Source: Candidatus Pacearchaeota archaeon (GTDB taxonomy: Archaea; Nanobdellota; Nanobdellia; Pacearchaeales; GW2011-AR1). Taken from it: 17,603 nt of DNA. Positions 6,218 to 13,788 of this stretch are shown piece by piece (position 1 is the first letter of the stretch; each line of letters begins with the position of its first letter). The stretch spans positions 1 to 17,603 of the forward strand of contig VGKR01000004.1 of the NCBI GenBank assembly GCA_016866915.1, read 5' to 3'. The translations under genes were made by a program, and so were the position numbers. The notes under the pieces were generated by a model. That model was not told the origin of the DNA. It searched no databases and saw only the letters and a list, made by a program, of their open reading frames with translations.

Positions 6218-7117
6218 ATGAAAGCCAAATTTTTCACAGATTTTTGGAATATGTTTTTAGAGTTAGTAAAAATGAAGAAATATACTCCTGAAATTAAATT
6301 CTTCTTTAAGCAATTTGATTCTACAGATAATCCTAAAAAATCTATTGAGGGGCTTATTAATCTTATAAGAAAAAATCCAACTCTTGATGATATGTTTCAG
6401 GTTAGTAGAACTTATGATATGATTTCAAGAGTTGAAAAAAGAGCAGAAGAAAAAGGATGGGATTATGCTTGCATTGGTGCTGTAGAGGAAATGGGTGTTA
6501 ATTATGAAATAAGAGGAAAAGAAAATATTCCTGCAGATATCCGAGCACTATACGTCAGCAATCATCCGTATGGTCTTTTAGATGGTGCCATATTATTAGG
6601 GGGATTTAATTCTGCTGTTAAGAAAAAACAAAAAAAATTAAAGATTATTGCTATGAATCAGCTTAAGTTCATTAAAGGTATTGAAGATATAATTTATTTT
6701 GTGCATTCAACAGCAAAAAAATTAGATTTGGGTTCTGTACGGAAATCATTGAATTATCTAAAAAAAGAGGGAGATTTAGCAATATATCCTTCTCGAAGAA
6801 TGTCTGGAGAAGGATTAAAAGAATATCCTTGGAGAAAAGGATTAGGAACTCTTGCTCTTTATGCTCCGTGTATTGTTCCTATGTGGTTTTCTGGACCGGA
6901 TCATTGCAAAGAATATAATTTTCTTGCCAGACACAGAGCCACGGAAAAATTAAGGAGACTTTTTACATTTAAAGAAGCTTGGAATAAAGAAGGAAAAACA
7001 GTTGTATTAAATATTGGAGAGCCAATTGAATCTAATACAATAAAAGAGATGAGGAAACCTCAAGAAAGAGTTCAATATTTAAGGCAGATTGCAGAATCTT
7101 TAAGAGTTCCTGTGTGA
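6218..7117 (+). CDS. PlsC-like 1-acyl-glycerol-phosphate (lysophospholipid) acyltransferase family protein
   Basis: This 299-aa protein is predicted to transfer an acyl group to a lipid or other hydroxyl acceptor at the membrane face. Seen: the catalytic H-x5-D block NHPYGLLDG (115-123), preceded by a beta strand ALYVSN; a GDLAIYPSRRMSG block (185-197) equivalent to the family's second acceptor-binding motif; WRKG (205-208); and PCIVPMWFSG (217-226) near the fourth motif. No membrane span is obvious. The HPxGxLDG form resembles acyltransferases of the ornithine-lipid/hemolysin-like group. The ATG at 6218 is preferred to a TTG three codons upstream. The ORF ends one base before the convergent GGDEF gene stop. 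The acyl-ester role in an archaeon is unresolved. Confidence 0.8.
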   Translation: MKAKFFTDFWNMFLELVKMKKYTPEIKFFFKQFDSTDNPKKSIEGLINLIRKNPTLDDMFQVSRTYDMISRVEKRAEEKGWDYACIGAVEEMGVNYEIRGKENIPADIRALYVSNHPYGLLDGAILLGGFNSAVKKKQKKLKIIAMNQLKFIKGIEDIIYFVHSTAKKLDLGSVRKSLNYLKKEGDLAIYPSRRMSGEGLKEYPWRKGLGTLALYAPCIVPMWFSGPDHCKEYNFLARHRATEKLRRLFTFKEAWNKEGKTVVLNIGEPIESNTIKEMRKPQERVQYLRQIAESLRVPV

Positions 7118-7118
7118 T

Positions 7119-7727
7119 TTATTTTATAGCAATTGTTTTATTTCTTCCAGAATTCTTTGCCTGATAAAGAGCTTTGTCAGCTCTATCCTTAAGTGATTTT
7201 TTTGCATCGCCTTTTTTGTATTGCGCTAAGCCCCCTGAAAAAGTGACTCTATATCTTTTCAGAATTTTATTATTCGCTACTAAATTTTTTAATCTCTGGG
7301 CTAATCTTTTTGCTTTTTCCAGATTTGTTTCAGGAAGTAAAATAATAAATTCTTCTCCACCGAATCTTGCAGCAACATCTGATTTTCTTATGTGTTTTTT
7401 AAGAACAGAACCTATTATTCTTAGAATCTCATCTCCTTTCACATGCCCATAAGTATCATTTATTTTTTTGAAGAAATCTAAATCAATTATAAACAAACAT
7501 AGATTAGATTGCCCTCTTTTAGCTTTTTCAAATTCCATTTCAAAAACACTTTCAAAAAACTTAGAATTGTGAAGTCCTGTTTTTTCATCAGAAATCGCTA
7601 AATCATAAATTATCGACATATATTCTGTCATGCTTTCAAAAAGTTTTTCTATTTTCGCTTTAAATTTAGGATCAAGAACAGATAATTTCTTTTGCATTTC
7701 TTCCTTAGCTTTTGCCTCTTTTTTCAT
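7119..7727 (-). CDS. GGDEF-domain protein, probable diguanylate cyclase
   Basis: This 202-aa cytosolic protein is predicted to make cyclic di-GMP from two GTP. Seen: a charged N-terminal helix (1-45), then a full GGDEF domain. It opens with DEKTGLHN (47-54), continues with the metal-binding strand FIIDLDFFKKIND (79-91) and GHVKGD (94-99), and holds the active-site loop GGEEF (123-127). It ends with ADKALYQAKNSGRN (183-196). An inhibitory I-site RKSD (114-117) lies at the correct five-residue distance before GGEEF. No sensor, receiver or membrane domain is present, so input is unknown; the N-terminal helix may dimerise. A TATA-like box at 7748-7757 implies a leaderless start. No EAL, HD-GYP or PilZ partner is in the window. 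Confidence 0.9.
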   Translation of the reverse strand: MKKEAKAKEEMQKKLSVLDPKFKAKIEKLFESMTEYMSIIYDLAISDEKTGLHNSKFFESVFEMEFEKAKRGQSNLCLFIIDLDFFKKINDTYGHVKGDEILRIIGSVLKKHIRKSDVAARFGGEEFIILLPETNLEKAKRLAQRLKNLVANNKILKRYRVTFSGGLAQYKKGDAKKSLKDRADKALYQAKNSGRNKTIAIK

Positions 7728-7747
7728 TAATAAAAAAGAGAAGACAG

Positions 7748-7757
7748 ATTAATAAAT
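7748..7757 (-). promoter_or_regulatory. TATA-like box of the GGDEF gene
   Basis: ATTTATTAAT on the minus strand is centred about 25 bases from the GGDEF ATG. The short divergent interval 7728-7806 also holds a box for the plus-strand gene at 7770-7780. Confidence 0.45.
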
Positions 7758-7806
7758 GTTTTTGAAAATATTTATAAATAATATTTTGCTTGAATAATTA
7801 TTAAAG

Positions 7807-8292
7807 ATGGTAGATATTAATTCAGTTCTCTTTCCAGGTTTTGAAAAATTCATTGAGAATTGGCCAGAAGCTTTAGTTGGCAGTGCTCTTGGCGCTTTTA
7901 TTGCAACTTTTATGATATTAGCAATAATTTTCTCACTTGCTTTTTATGTTTATCATTCTCTTGCATGGATGAGAATTGCTCAGAAACAAAAATATAAGCA
8001 TCCGTGGCTTGCATGGATTCCTATTGGAGAATGGGCTATGAGGCTTTCTCTTGGAAAAATTTCTTGGAAATGGATTTTCCTTGTCTTTCTTCCAATTATC
8101 GGATGGATTGCGTTGTTAGTATTAGTCACAATAGCAACATGGAGAATTTTTGAAGCAGAAAAATATCCGGCTTGGTTAGGTTTGTCTTATGCTCTGATGC
8201 TAATGCCAAGAGTTTCAGTAATAGGATTTGTAGTCTATATGATATCTATTGGACTTATTGCTTGGAGAGAGCAGACAAGAAAGAAAAGATAA
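7807..8292 (+). CDS. Small integral membrane protein, DUF5684-like
   Basis: This is a 161-aa protein with a long hydrophobic helix at about 23-50, a second at 88-110, and a hydrophobic C-terminal region at 121-153 that could hold one or two spans. Between the first two lies the segment QKYKHPWLAWIPIGEWAMRL, and after the second WRIFEAEKYPAWLG. This pattern of a Trp/Pro-rich amphipathic loop before a span recalls the DUF5684 group of bacterial and archaeal membrane proteins; the link is tentative. The tail is basic (REQTRKKR), consistent with a cytosolic C-terminus. It starts divergently from the GGDEF gene and ends directly against the dtdA stop with no spacer. Function is unknown. Confidence 0.7.
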   Translation: MVDINSVLFPGFEKFIENWPEALVGSALGAFIATFMILAIIFSLAFYVYHSLAWMRIAQKQKYKHPWLAWIPIGEWAMRLSLGKISWKWIFLVFLPIIGWIALLVLVTIATWRIFEAEKYPAWLGLSYALMLMPRVSVIGFVVYMISIGLIAWREQTRKKR

Positions 8293-9093
8293 TTAATACC
8301 CTTTGGTGATTTCACTTGTTCTTTTGTATCTTATATAAAGCTTATCAAGAATTTTTAGAATTTCGTTTCTTTGCTCTGCTTTGCCCATTCCTTTCCAGTC
8401 AAGAAGTGCAAAGTCAACTTCTTCTTCTGTTTTTTCCACAGCTTCTTTTATTATTTCTTCTGTTATAGGTGCTGCATATTGCGCAATAACATGCGAAATA
8501 GCAATATTTGATTTTCCCTGAATTTTATTGAAGTTAGGGCAATAATGCGGTCCTCCGATTGCAATTGCTATCTCGTGATAAGGATTGACTTTGAAATTTA
8601 AGATTGCTTCTGAAATTGTTTTTGCAATAACAAAAGCTGCTTTTCTATCTGCCCATTCATTTTCAGTTGAGCCTATTTCTATGAAAACACATGGCTTATC
8701 TATTAACGGACCATGATGAGTTGCTTCCATTGAAATCTTATAATCTTTGACATTATAGGTTGCTGCATTTTCTAAAAGTTTTTCAAAAAGATATTTTGAG
8801 AATAATGCTGAGCTTCTGCACACTTTTCCGCTTTCACCTCCCAATTCAGCGATTCTCCAGTTTCCAGGAGAATGAACAGTCAAGACTTTTTCATTGCTTT
8901 CTGAGCGGTGCTTTGAGGCAAAAATAACAAAGTCGCAGGAATTTATTTTTTCTTTATCCAGGTTCTCTGAATAGATTATTTCTTTGTCTGCAAGATAAAA
9001 TTTGAAATTTCCAAATTGAGAAAGAGCTGTTGTTATGTTTATTCCTGCTTTATCAGGTTTGCTCGCGATAATTAGAAACTTCTCATAGGCCAT
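8293..9093 (-). CDS. dtdA: D-aminoacyl-tRNA deacylase, archaeal type
   Basis: This 266-aa enzyme is predicted to hydrolyse D-amino acids from mischarged tRNA, protecting translation. Seen: family blocks in order, FASKHRSES (58-66), LTVHSPGNW (71-79), SMEATHHGP (121-129), VFIEIGSTENEW (136-147), AIGGPHYCPNF (178-188), and a C-terminal charged helix. Length matches the archaeal DtdA/plant GEK1 family (about 265-280 aa). A TATA-like box (9115-9127) lies about 27 bases upstream of the ATG, implying a leaderless or near-leaderless mRNA. A GGAG at about -15 is too distant to be a sure ribosome site. The gene is convergent with, and abuts, the membrane-protein gene. It fits the window's translation theme with ileS, argS and tRNAs. 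Confidence 0.92.
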   Translation of the reverse strand: MAYEKFLIIASKPDKAGINITTALSQFGNFKFYLADKEIIYSENLDKEKINSCDFVIFASKHRSESNEKVLTVHSPGNWRIAELGGESGKVCRSSALFSKYLFEKLLENAATYNVKDYKISMEATHHGPLIDKPCVFIEIGSTENEWADRKAAFVIAKTISEAILNFKVNPYHEIAIAIGGPHYCPNFNKIQGKSNIAISHVIAQYAAPITEEIIKEAVEKTEEEVDFALLDWKGMGKAEQRNEILKILDKLYIRYKRTSEITKGY

Positions 9094-9193
9094 GAATTTA
9101 AAAAAACTCCAGAGATTTTAAATTTTGTTGATGTCTGATGCTATCTTGTAAAATTTTAAAATGAAAAATAAATGCTTTAAATAAAAAGGGGAT

Positions 9194-9403
9194 TTATTTT
9201 TTGCATAGATTCAATGCTTTGGAGAATGGTTTTATTGCAGCTAAAACAAAAATTAGAGCATACCAATACCAGTTCAAACCAAGCAATGGGTTCCAAAGTT
9301 TCGCTATCATCAGAGTAAAACCTATAACACTGATTTTTACAAATTGCATATCAACCCAATTCATTTTTTTCACTCGAGAATTTGCCCAAGTTTTAAAATT
9401 CAT
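9194..9403 (-). CDS. Small two-span membrane protein
   Basis: This 69-aa hypothetical protein has a basic N-terminus (residues 1-14) and two hydrophobic helices, about 18-36 and 44-60, joined by a short NPLLGLNWYWY turn, with a short basic tail. The start is well supported: a Shine-Dalgarno AGGGGGTG lies five bases before the ATG (9409-9416). Unlike most genes here it therefore uses a leadered mRNA; a TATA-like box near 9437-9445 fits. It diverges from the next small membrane-protein gene at 9506. No function can be assigned. A role in the envelope is a guess from topology alone. Confidence 0.72.
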   Translation of the reverse strand: MNFKTWANSRVKKMNWVDMQFVKISVIGFTLMIAKLWNPLLGLNWYWYALIFVLAAIKPFSKALNLCKK

Positions 9404-9408
9404 TTTTA

Positions 9409-9416
9409 CACCCCCT
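9409..9416 (-). promoter_or_regulatory. Strong Shine-Dalgarno before the 69-aa membrane protein
   Basis: AGGGGGTG on the minus strand, 5 bases before ATG. It fixes the start of this short gene. Confidence 0.7.
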
Positions 9417-9505
9417 CTTTTTTATTCAATAAACAAATATTTATAAGTTTTTAGATTTTCTTTCTGTTCCACAGAATTTATTAATGCTCTTTTTCTTTTA
9501 TTTTC

Positions 9506-9769
9506 ATGGAGAATTGGATAAAATTTCTTATAGGAATTGGAGTTTTGATTCTCGGAATTCCTGTTGGAAATCTTTTAGCGAGGGTCACGAAAGAAGAACT
9601 CAAATCAGGGCAAAAATGGTTCAAACTTATTGCAATTGCCTGTATTCTGGGAGCAATAATATGCCTTCTACTTCGCGAAGATGTCTTGCTCTTCACGTTT
9701 TTGTTTATCTTAATTGTGGTGAGTAGAAGTCTTAGAGTTAAAAAAATAAAAATAATTAGGAAAAAATAG
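9506..9769 (+). CDS. Small three-span membrane protein
   Basis: This 87-aa hypothetical protein has three hydrophobic helices (about 4-25, 39-56 and 59-74). A charged loop EELKSGQKWFK separates the first two, and a strongly basic tail (RSLRVKKIKIIRKK) suggests a cytosolic C-terminus. The ATG is supported by a TATA-like box about 25-30 bases upstream (aatttattaat, 9474-9484), so the mRNA is likely leaderless. A hairpin with a T-rich tail follows the stop at 9771-9802. The gene is divergent from the 69-aa membrane protein, sharing a 102-base promoter region. No recognised domain. Confidence 0.72.
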   Translation: MENWIKFLIGIGVLILGIPVGNLLARVTKEELKSGQKWFKLIAIACILGAIICLLLREDVLLFTFLFILIVVSRSLRVKKIKIIRKK

Positions 9770-9770
9770 A

Positions 9771-9802
9771 AAGTAAGGTATTAATCTTACTTCTTTTTCT
9801 TT
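9771..9802 (+). terminator. Hairpin terminator after the 87-aa gene
   Basis: AAGTAAG (9771-9777) pairs perfectly with CTTACTT (9786-9792), followed by CTTTTTCTTTTT. The hairpin also lies just beyond the stop of the minus-strand 11-codon ORF, so it may serve both directions. Confidence 0.55.
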
Positions 9803-9822
9803 TTAGCTTTTTTCTTTGCCAT
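9787..9822 (-). CDS. Possible 11-aa lysine-rich microprotein
   Basis: ATG to TAA encodes MAKKKAKKKKK. A Shine-Dalgarno-like AAAAGAGGT (9831-9839) lies eight bases before the ATG, a TATA-like AT run is found near 9855-9875 on the same strand, and a hairpin follows the stop. The arrangement promoter, ribosome site, ORF and terminator is what supports it, not the peptide itself. Poly-lysine codons arise easily in AT-rich DNA, so it may be fortuitous. If made, it would bind nucleic acid or ribosomes; it resembles the basic tail of the protein at 14739-15137. Confidence 0.4.
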   Translation of the reverse strand: MAKKKAKKKKK

Positions 9823-9933
9823 GGCTCGATACCTCTTTTATGATATAATTTAGACATTTTATTTTTTAAATTCATACTTTCACTAAAAAAAGACACCAGA
9901 AAAAATCAGTTGCTCTAAAAATTTTATCGAGGA

Positions 9934-9981
9934 GGAGTTATTTTTTGGGAATTTAGTAAAATTTAATAAACCCAAAACTCC
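9934..9981 (+). promoter_or_regulatory. Inverted repeat around the dphB TATA box
   Basis: GGAG (9934-9937) plus TTTTGGG (9943-9949) face CCCAAAA (9971-9977) and CTCC (9978-9981). The right arm is continuous, and the left arm has a 5-base interruption. Between them lies the TATA-like stretch AAATTTAATAAA (about 9959-9969), placed about 25 bases before the dphB ATG. As DNA this looks like an operator enclosing the promoter. As RNA it would matter only if transcription starts further upstream. Confidence 0.5.
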
Positions 9982-9991
9982 AAAATTAATT

Positions 9992-10705
9992 ATGTTATAC
10001 CTAATCGGGCTGGGATTGGATTTGAATGGAATTTCTCAGTTCGGGCTTGAAACTATTAAAAAATGCAAGAGAATTTATTTGGAATTTTATACAGTGGAAT
10101 TTCCCTATTCAAAAAAATCTCTTGAAAAAATCGTCGGAAAAGGAATTTTTTTAGCTAATCGAGAGTTTGTCGAGTCTTTGGAAATAGTTTCTGAAGCAAA
10201 GACTAGAGATGTTGCTTTGTTAGTCTATGGTTCACCTCTTATGGCAACAACACACACCGCTATTTTAGAAGAAGCTAAAAAATTAGGAGTTGATATTGAA
10301 ATAATTCACAATGCATCTGTCTTTGATGCGATTGCTGAGACTGGTTTGCATCTTTATGGATTTGGAAAAATTGCTTCGATACCAAAATGGGATAAAAATT
10401 TCACACCAACAAGTTTCATAAACATTATAAAAGACAATCAGAAAATAGATGCACACAGTTTGATTCTGGTTGATATTGGTTTGGAATTTAAAGAAACAAT
10501 TAATCAATTATTGAAAGCCTGGGGAAAAGACAAGAATTCTGAAAAGATTTTTGTCTGCTCTCGTTTAGGTTGCAAAGACAAGAGAATTTTTTATGATAAA
10601 ATTGAAAATCTAATCAAAAAAACAATAAAACCGCCTTTCTGCCTGGTAATTCCAGGCAAGCTTAACTTCAGTGAAAAAGAGTTTATTGAAAAACTCAAAT
10701 ATTAA
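9992..10705 (+). CDS. dphB: Diphthine synthase
   Basis: This 237-aa SAM-dependent methyltransferase acts in diphthamide biosynthesis on the histidine of elongation factor 2. Seen: the N-terminal MLYLIGLGLD strand-loop, the family's Y-x-E-x-YT region (YLEFYTVEF, 29-37), the LLVYGSPLMATTH block (76-88), HNASVFDAIAETGLHLYGFGK (106-126) and the TPTSF motif (138-142). The usual GDP of the VYGDP-x-x-ATTH block is GSP, an Asp-to-Ser change. Length is slightly under the usual 250-265 aa. The ATG follows a TATA-like box by about 25 bases, so it is probably leaderless. The stop overlaps by four bases the stop end of the convergent 59-aa ORF. Other dph genes are not in the window. Confidence 0.92.
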   Translation: MLYLIGLGLDLNGISQFGLETIKKCKRIYLEFYTVEFPYSKKSLEKIVGKGIFLANREFVESLEIVSEAKTRDVALLVYGSPLMATTHTAILEEAKKLGVDIEIIHNASVFDAIAETGLHLYGFGKIASIPKWDKNFTPTSFINIIKDNQKIDAHSLILVDIGLEFKETINQLLKAWGKDKNSEKIFVCSRLGCKDKRIFYDKIENLIKKTIKPPFCLVIPGKLNFSEKEFIEKLKY

Positions 10706-10881
10706 TGATAACCCTCTCTAAGAAGAATTTCTCGAATTTTATCAATATCAAAATGTGTGTAATCTAAATTATAATACGCGAACCAGGCTCGATCATGAAG
10801 AGCTGCTTCTAAATTTCTTGCGAATTTTTCCCTCTTTTCTGGAGGAAGTTTAGCTATTTTTTCTCTAGTATTTTCACCCAT
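10702..10881 (-). CDS. Hypothetical 59-aa charged protein
   Basis: This short ORF has a clear ATG and TAA. The N-terminal part, MGENTREKIAKLPPEKREKF, is a charged helix. A Trp/Tyr-rich middle follows (RAWFAYYNLDYTHFD, 31-45), and a C-terminal amphipathic helix ends in LLREGYH. No family is recognised. Support comes from the balanced, non-repetitive composition, a TATA-like box at 10896-10911 about 24 bases before the ATG (leaderless geometry shared by the neighbours), and its filling most of an otherwise empty gap. It converges on dphB with a four-base overlap. The Asp-Arg-x-x-[FY] and Tyr-rich centre suggests a small folded helical protein; no function is proposed. Confidence 0.72.
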   Translation of the reverse strand: MGENTREKIAKLPPEKREKFARNLEAALHDRAWFAYYNLDYTHFDIDKIREILLREGYH

Positions 10882-10952
10882 ATTCTTTATTTTTGTTTTA
10901 AATTTTTAAAGATTTCTGTGCTCAAATGTATAAATTTTTGTCTTAAGCAATT

Positions 10953-10962
10953 AATTTAAAAA
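10953..10962 (+). promoter_or_regulatory. TATA-like box of ileS
   Basis: AATTTAAAAA is centred about 30 bases before the ileS ATG. It gives a very short or absent leader. Confidence 0.45.
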
Positions 10963-10986
10963 TGTGAGAAACTATTTGGAAGTAAG

Positions 10987-13788
10987 ATGTATGATTTCAC
11001 AAAAGTAGAAGAAAAAACAAGAAATTTTTGGAAGAAAAATAAAGCTAAAATTGAAAAATCTATACAAAATGACAATAAGAAAAAGCTTTTTTCTTTTCTA
11101 GAAGGTCCGCCAACAGCTAATGCTCCTCCTGCATTGCATCATCTTGAGGTTAGAACCTATAAGGACATAATAAACAAATTTAGATTTATGCAAGGATTTT
11201 CTGTTCCTCGAAAAGGGGGTTGGGATTGCCATGGTTTACCTGTAGAAGTTCAGGTTGAAAAAGAACTTGGATTAAAATCAAAAAAAGATGTGGTACAATA
11301 TGGAACAGATAAATTCATTGAAAAAGCGAGGAAGAGTGTTTTTTCTTACATAAAAGAATGGGAAAAATCAACTATAGAACTTGGTTATTGGATTGATTTA
11401 AAAAATCCATATATTACTTTGGATAATAATTATATTGAAAGTGTTTGGTGGAGTTTGAAAGAATTGTATAAAAAAGGCGTGCTTTATGAAGGATATAAAG
11501 TTGTTCCATTCTGTCCTCGTTGCGGAACACCTCTGTCAAGTCATGAAGTTGCTTTAGGCTATAAAGATATTAAAGAAGAATCAGTTTATATTGCTTTCAA
11601 AATAAAAGGAAAAAATAAAGAATATATTCTAGCATGGACAACAACACCCTGGACTCTTCCGGGAAATGTTGCTTTGGCTGTTGGAAATGATTTAGATTAT
11701 GTAAAAGTTGAATTAGAAGGTGGAGATAAAGTATTGCTTAGTCGAGATAGATTAAATGTTTTAAAAGGAAATTACAAAATTCTTGAAAAATTAAAAGGAA
11801 AAGATTTGGTTGAAATTGAGTACGAGCCCTTGTTTGATATTAAAGAAACTCAAAATGCAAAATCACACAGAATTATTCCTGCGAATTTTGTTACAGTTGA
11901 AGAAGGAACAGGAATTGTTCATACTGCAGTGATGTATGGTGAAGATGATTATAATGTTGGAGTAAAGATAGGTTTGCCTGAGGTTCATACTGTAGGAGAA
12001 GATGGGAAATTTTTAGATATTGCTCTGCAATTTAAAGGAAAATTTGTGAAAGATGCTGAAAAAGAAATATTAGAAGAATTAAGAAAAAAGGGTTTGCTTT
12101 ACAAAACAGAAAAAATAATGCATAGTTATCCTTTCTGCTGGAGATGTGATTCTATTTTGTTGTATTATGCAATAAATTCCTGGTTTGTTAAAGTTAGTAG
12201 TATAAGAAATCGATTAGTTGAGCTTAATAAAAAAATTAATTGGGAGCCCAAACACATTAAAGACGGAAGGTTTGGAAAATGGCTTGAGGGTGCTAAAGAT
12301 TGGGCATTGTCAAGATCTAAGTTCTGGGGAACACCTCTTCCTGTCTGGAAATGTGATTGCGGAAAAGAGAGAATTATCGGAAGTGTTGAAGAACTAAAAA
12401 AATATTCTATTAAGAAAATAACAGGAAAAATTGATTTGCATAAGCCTGGAATTGATGATATTAAATTAAAATGTGAATGCGGAAAAGAAATGACAAGAGT
12501 TTCTGATGTAATAGATTGCTGGTATGATTCTGGTGCTGCAAGTTTTGCTCAGTTTCATTACCCTTTTGAAAATAAAAAAGAATTTGAAAAAAGATTTCCT
12601 TATGATTTTGTTGCAGAAGCAATTGATCAAACAAGAGGCTGGTTTTATACACTTCATGTTTTAGCAGCAATTCTCTTTGATAAGCCTGCTTATAAGAATG
12701 TGATTTGTGCAGGCCACGTAGTTGATGAAAAAGGAGAAAAAATGTCTAAATCTAAAGGCAATATAATTGTTCCAAAAGATATAATTGAAAAAAGCGGAGT
12801 TGATGCTGTAAGACTTCAGTTTTGCACAAGTGATTCTGGAAATCAAAAGAGATTTTCTTACGGAGTAATGAAGGAGATTGTGCTTCCTTTTTTAAATGTT
12901 CTTTATAATACAGGAAATTATTATAGTCAGCTTGAAAGTAAAAAGAACAGAGGAACATCTGAGGATAAATGGATTTTAAGCAAATTGAATTCTCTTATTG
13001 AGGAAGTTACAAAGAATTTAGAAAATTATGTTTTAAGCGAGGCTTTTTTGAAAATCCAGAATTTTGTTGTTAATGATTTTTCAAGAGACTATATTAAAAT
13101 AACAAGAGATAGAGAAGACACAAAAGAAATTGTAAAAGAAGTTTTAGAAAAGATTTCTCTGCTTCTGGCACCTTTTGCACCTTATCTAACAGAACATCTT
13201 TATAGTAAAATAAAAAATAAATCTGTGCATCTTTGCTCTTGGCCGAAAGTCAATAGAAAAAAAATTGATAAGAAGCTTGAGAAGAATTTTGAATTGATTT
13301 TGCAGATAATTGAAAAAGGACTTGCAGAAAGAGACAAGGCTAAAATTGGATTAAGATGGCCTTTGGCAAAAGCAATTGTTATTTCTAAGAATTTAAAATT
13401 AGGAGAAGAAGAAAAAGAAATAATTTCAAATCAGCTGAATGTGAAGGAAATTGAATTTAAGTCAGGAGAAGAATTAAAAATTGAGCTTGACACTAAAATT
13501 AATCCAGAGCTTGAAGCAGAAGGATATGCTCGCGAGCTTTCAAGAAAAGTACAGGATTTCAGAAAGAAAATCGGGCTTGAAAAGAAAAATAGAATAGAAT
13601 TATATCTGATTATCGACGGAGAATTTAATAATATTCTGGAGAAGAATTTGGAATTTATTGCAAAAAGAACAAACGCAAGCAAAATAAAAATACTTGATAA
13701 AAGAAAGGGGTTTAAGGAAAAATTTAAAAACAAAACTGAATTCATTATAAAAGATAAAAAGGGTGAGTTTGCTGTTATTGTTACCTGA
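10987..13788 (+). CDS. ileS: Isoleucyl-tRNA synthetase
   Basis: This 933-aa cytosolic class I synthetase charges tRNA-Ile. Seen: the nucleotide-binding block EGPPTANAPPALHHLEVR (39-56) where PALHH replaces the classical HIGH, as in the archaeal/eukaryal-type enzymes; GGWDCHGLPVEVQVEKELG (about 77-95); two zinc-type cysteine pairs in PFCPRCGTPLSSHE; the CP1 editing domain with AWTTTPWTLPGN; DVIDCWYDSGAASFAQ with nearby CxCG pairs; and KMSKSKGN (585-592). The C-terminal region contains the helical anticodon-binding domain. It is shorter than typical archaeal IleRS (about 1030-1070 aa), mostly through compact insertions and C-terminus. It stands alone on the plus strand, flanked by a short convergent gene upstream and the trmB-like gene downstream. 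Confidence 0.96.
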   Translation: MYDFTKVEEKTRNFWKKNKAKIEKSIQNDNKKKLFSFLEGPPTANAPPALHHLEVRTYKDIINKFRFMQGFSVPRKGGWDCHGLPVEVQVEKELGLKSKKDVVQYGTDKFIEKARKSVFSYIKEWEKSTIELGYWIDLKNPYITLDNNYIESVWWSLKELYKKGVLYEGYKVVPFCPRCGTPLSSHEVALGYKDIKEESVYIAFKIKGKNKEYILAWTTTPWTLPGNVALAVGNDLDYVKVELEGGDKVLLSRDRLNVLKGNYKILEKLKGKDLVEIEYEPLFDIKETQNAKSHRIIPANFVTVEEGTGIVHTAVMYGEDDYNVGVKIGLPEVHTVGEDGKFLDIALQFKGKFVKDAEKEILEELRKKGLLYKTEKIMHSYPFCWRCDSILLYYAINSWFVKVSSIRNRLVELNKKINWEPKHIKDGRFGKWLEGAKDWALSRSKFWGTPLPVWKCDCGKERIIGSVEELKKYSIKKITGKIDLHKPGIDDIKLKCECGKEMTRVSDVIDCWYDSGAASFAQFHYPFENKKEFEKRFPYDFVAEAIDQTRGWFYTLHVLAAILFDKPAYKNVICAGHVVDEKGEKMSKSKGNIIVPKDIIEKSGVDAVRLQFCTSDSGNQKRFSYGVMKEIVLPFLNVLYNTGNYYSQLESKKNRGTSEDKWILSKLNSLIEEVTKNLENYVLSEAFLKIQNFVVNDFSRDYIKITRDREDTKEIVKEVLEKISLLLAPFAPYLTEHLYSKIKNKSVHLCSWPKVNRKKIDKKLEKNFELILQIIEKGLAERDKAKIGLRWPLAKAIVISKNLKLGEEEKEIISNQLNVKEIEFKSGEELKIELDTKINPELEAEGYARELSRKVQDFRKKIGLEKKNRIELYLIIDGEFNNILEKNLEFIAKRTNASKIKILDKRKGFKEKFKNKTEFIIKDKKGEFAVIVT

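Noticed and set aside
9121..9160. C/D box guide RNA (TTGATG and CTGATG near each other)
   Set aside because: The boxes are too close for a guide segment and no matching D box or terminal stem is present.
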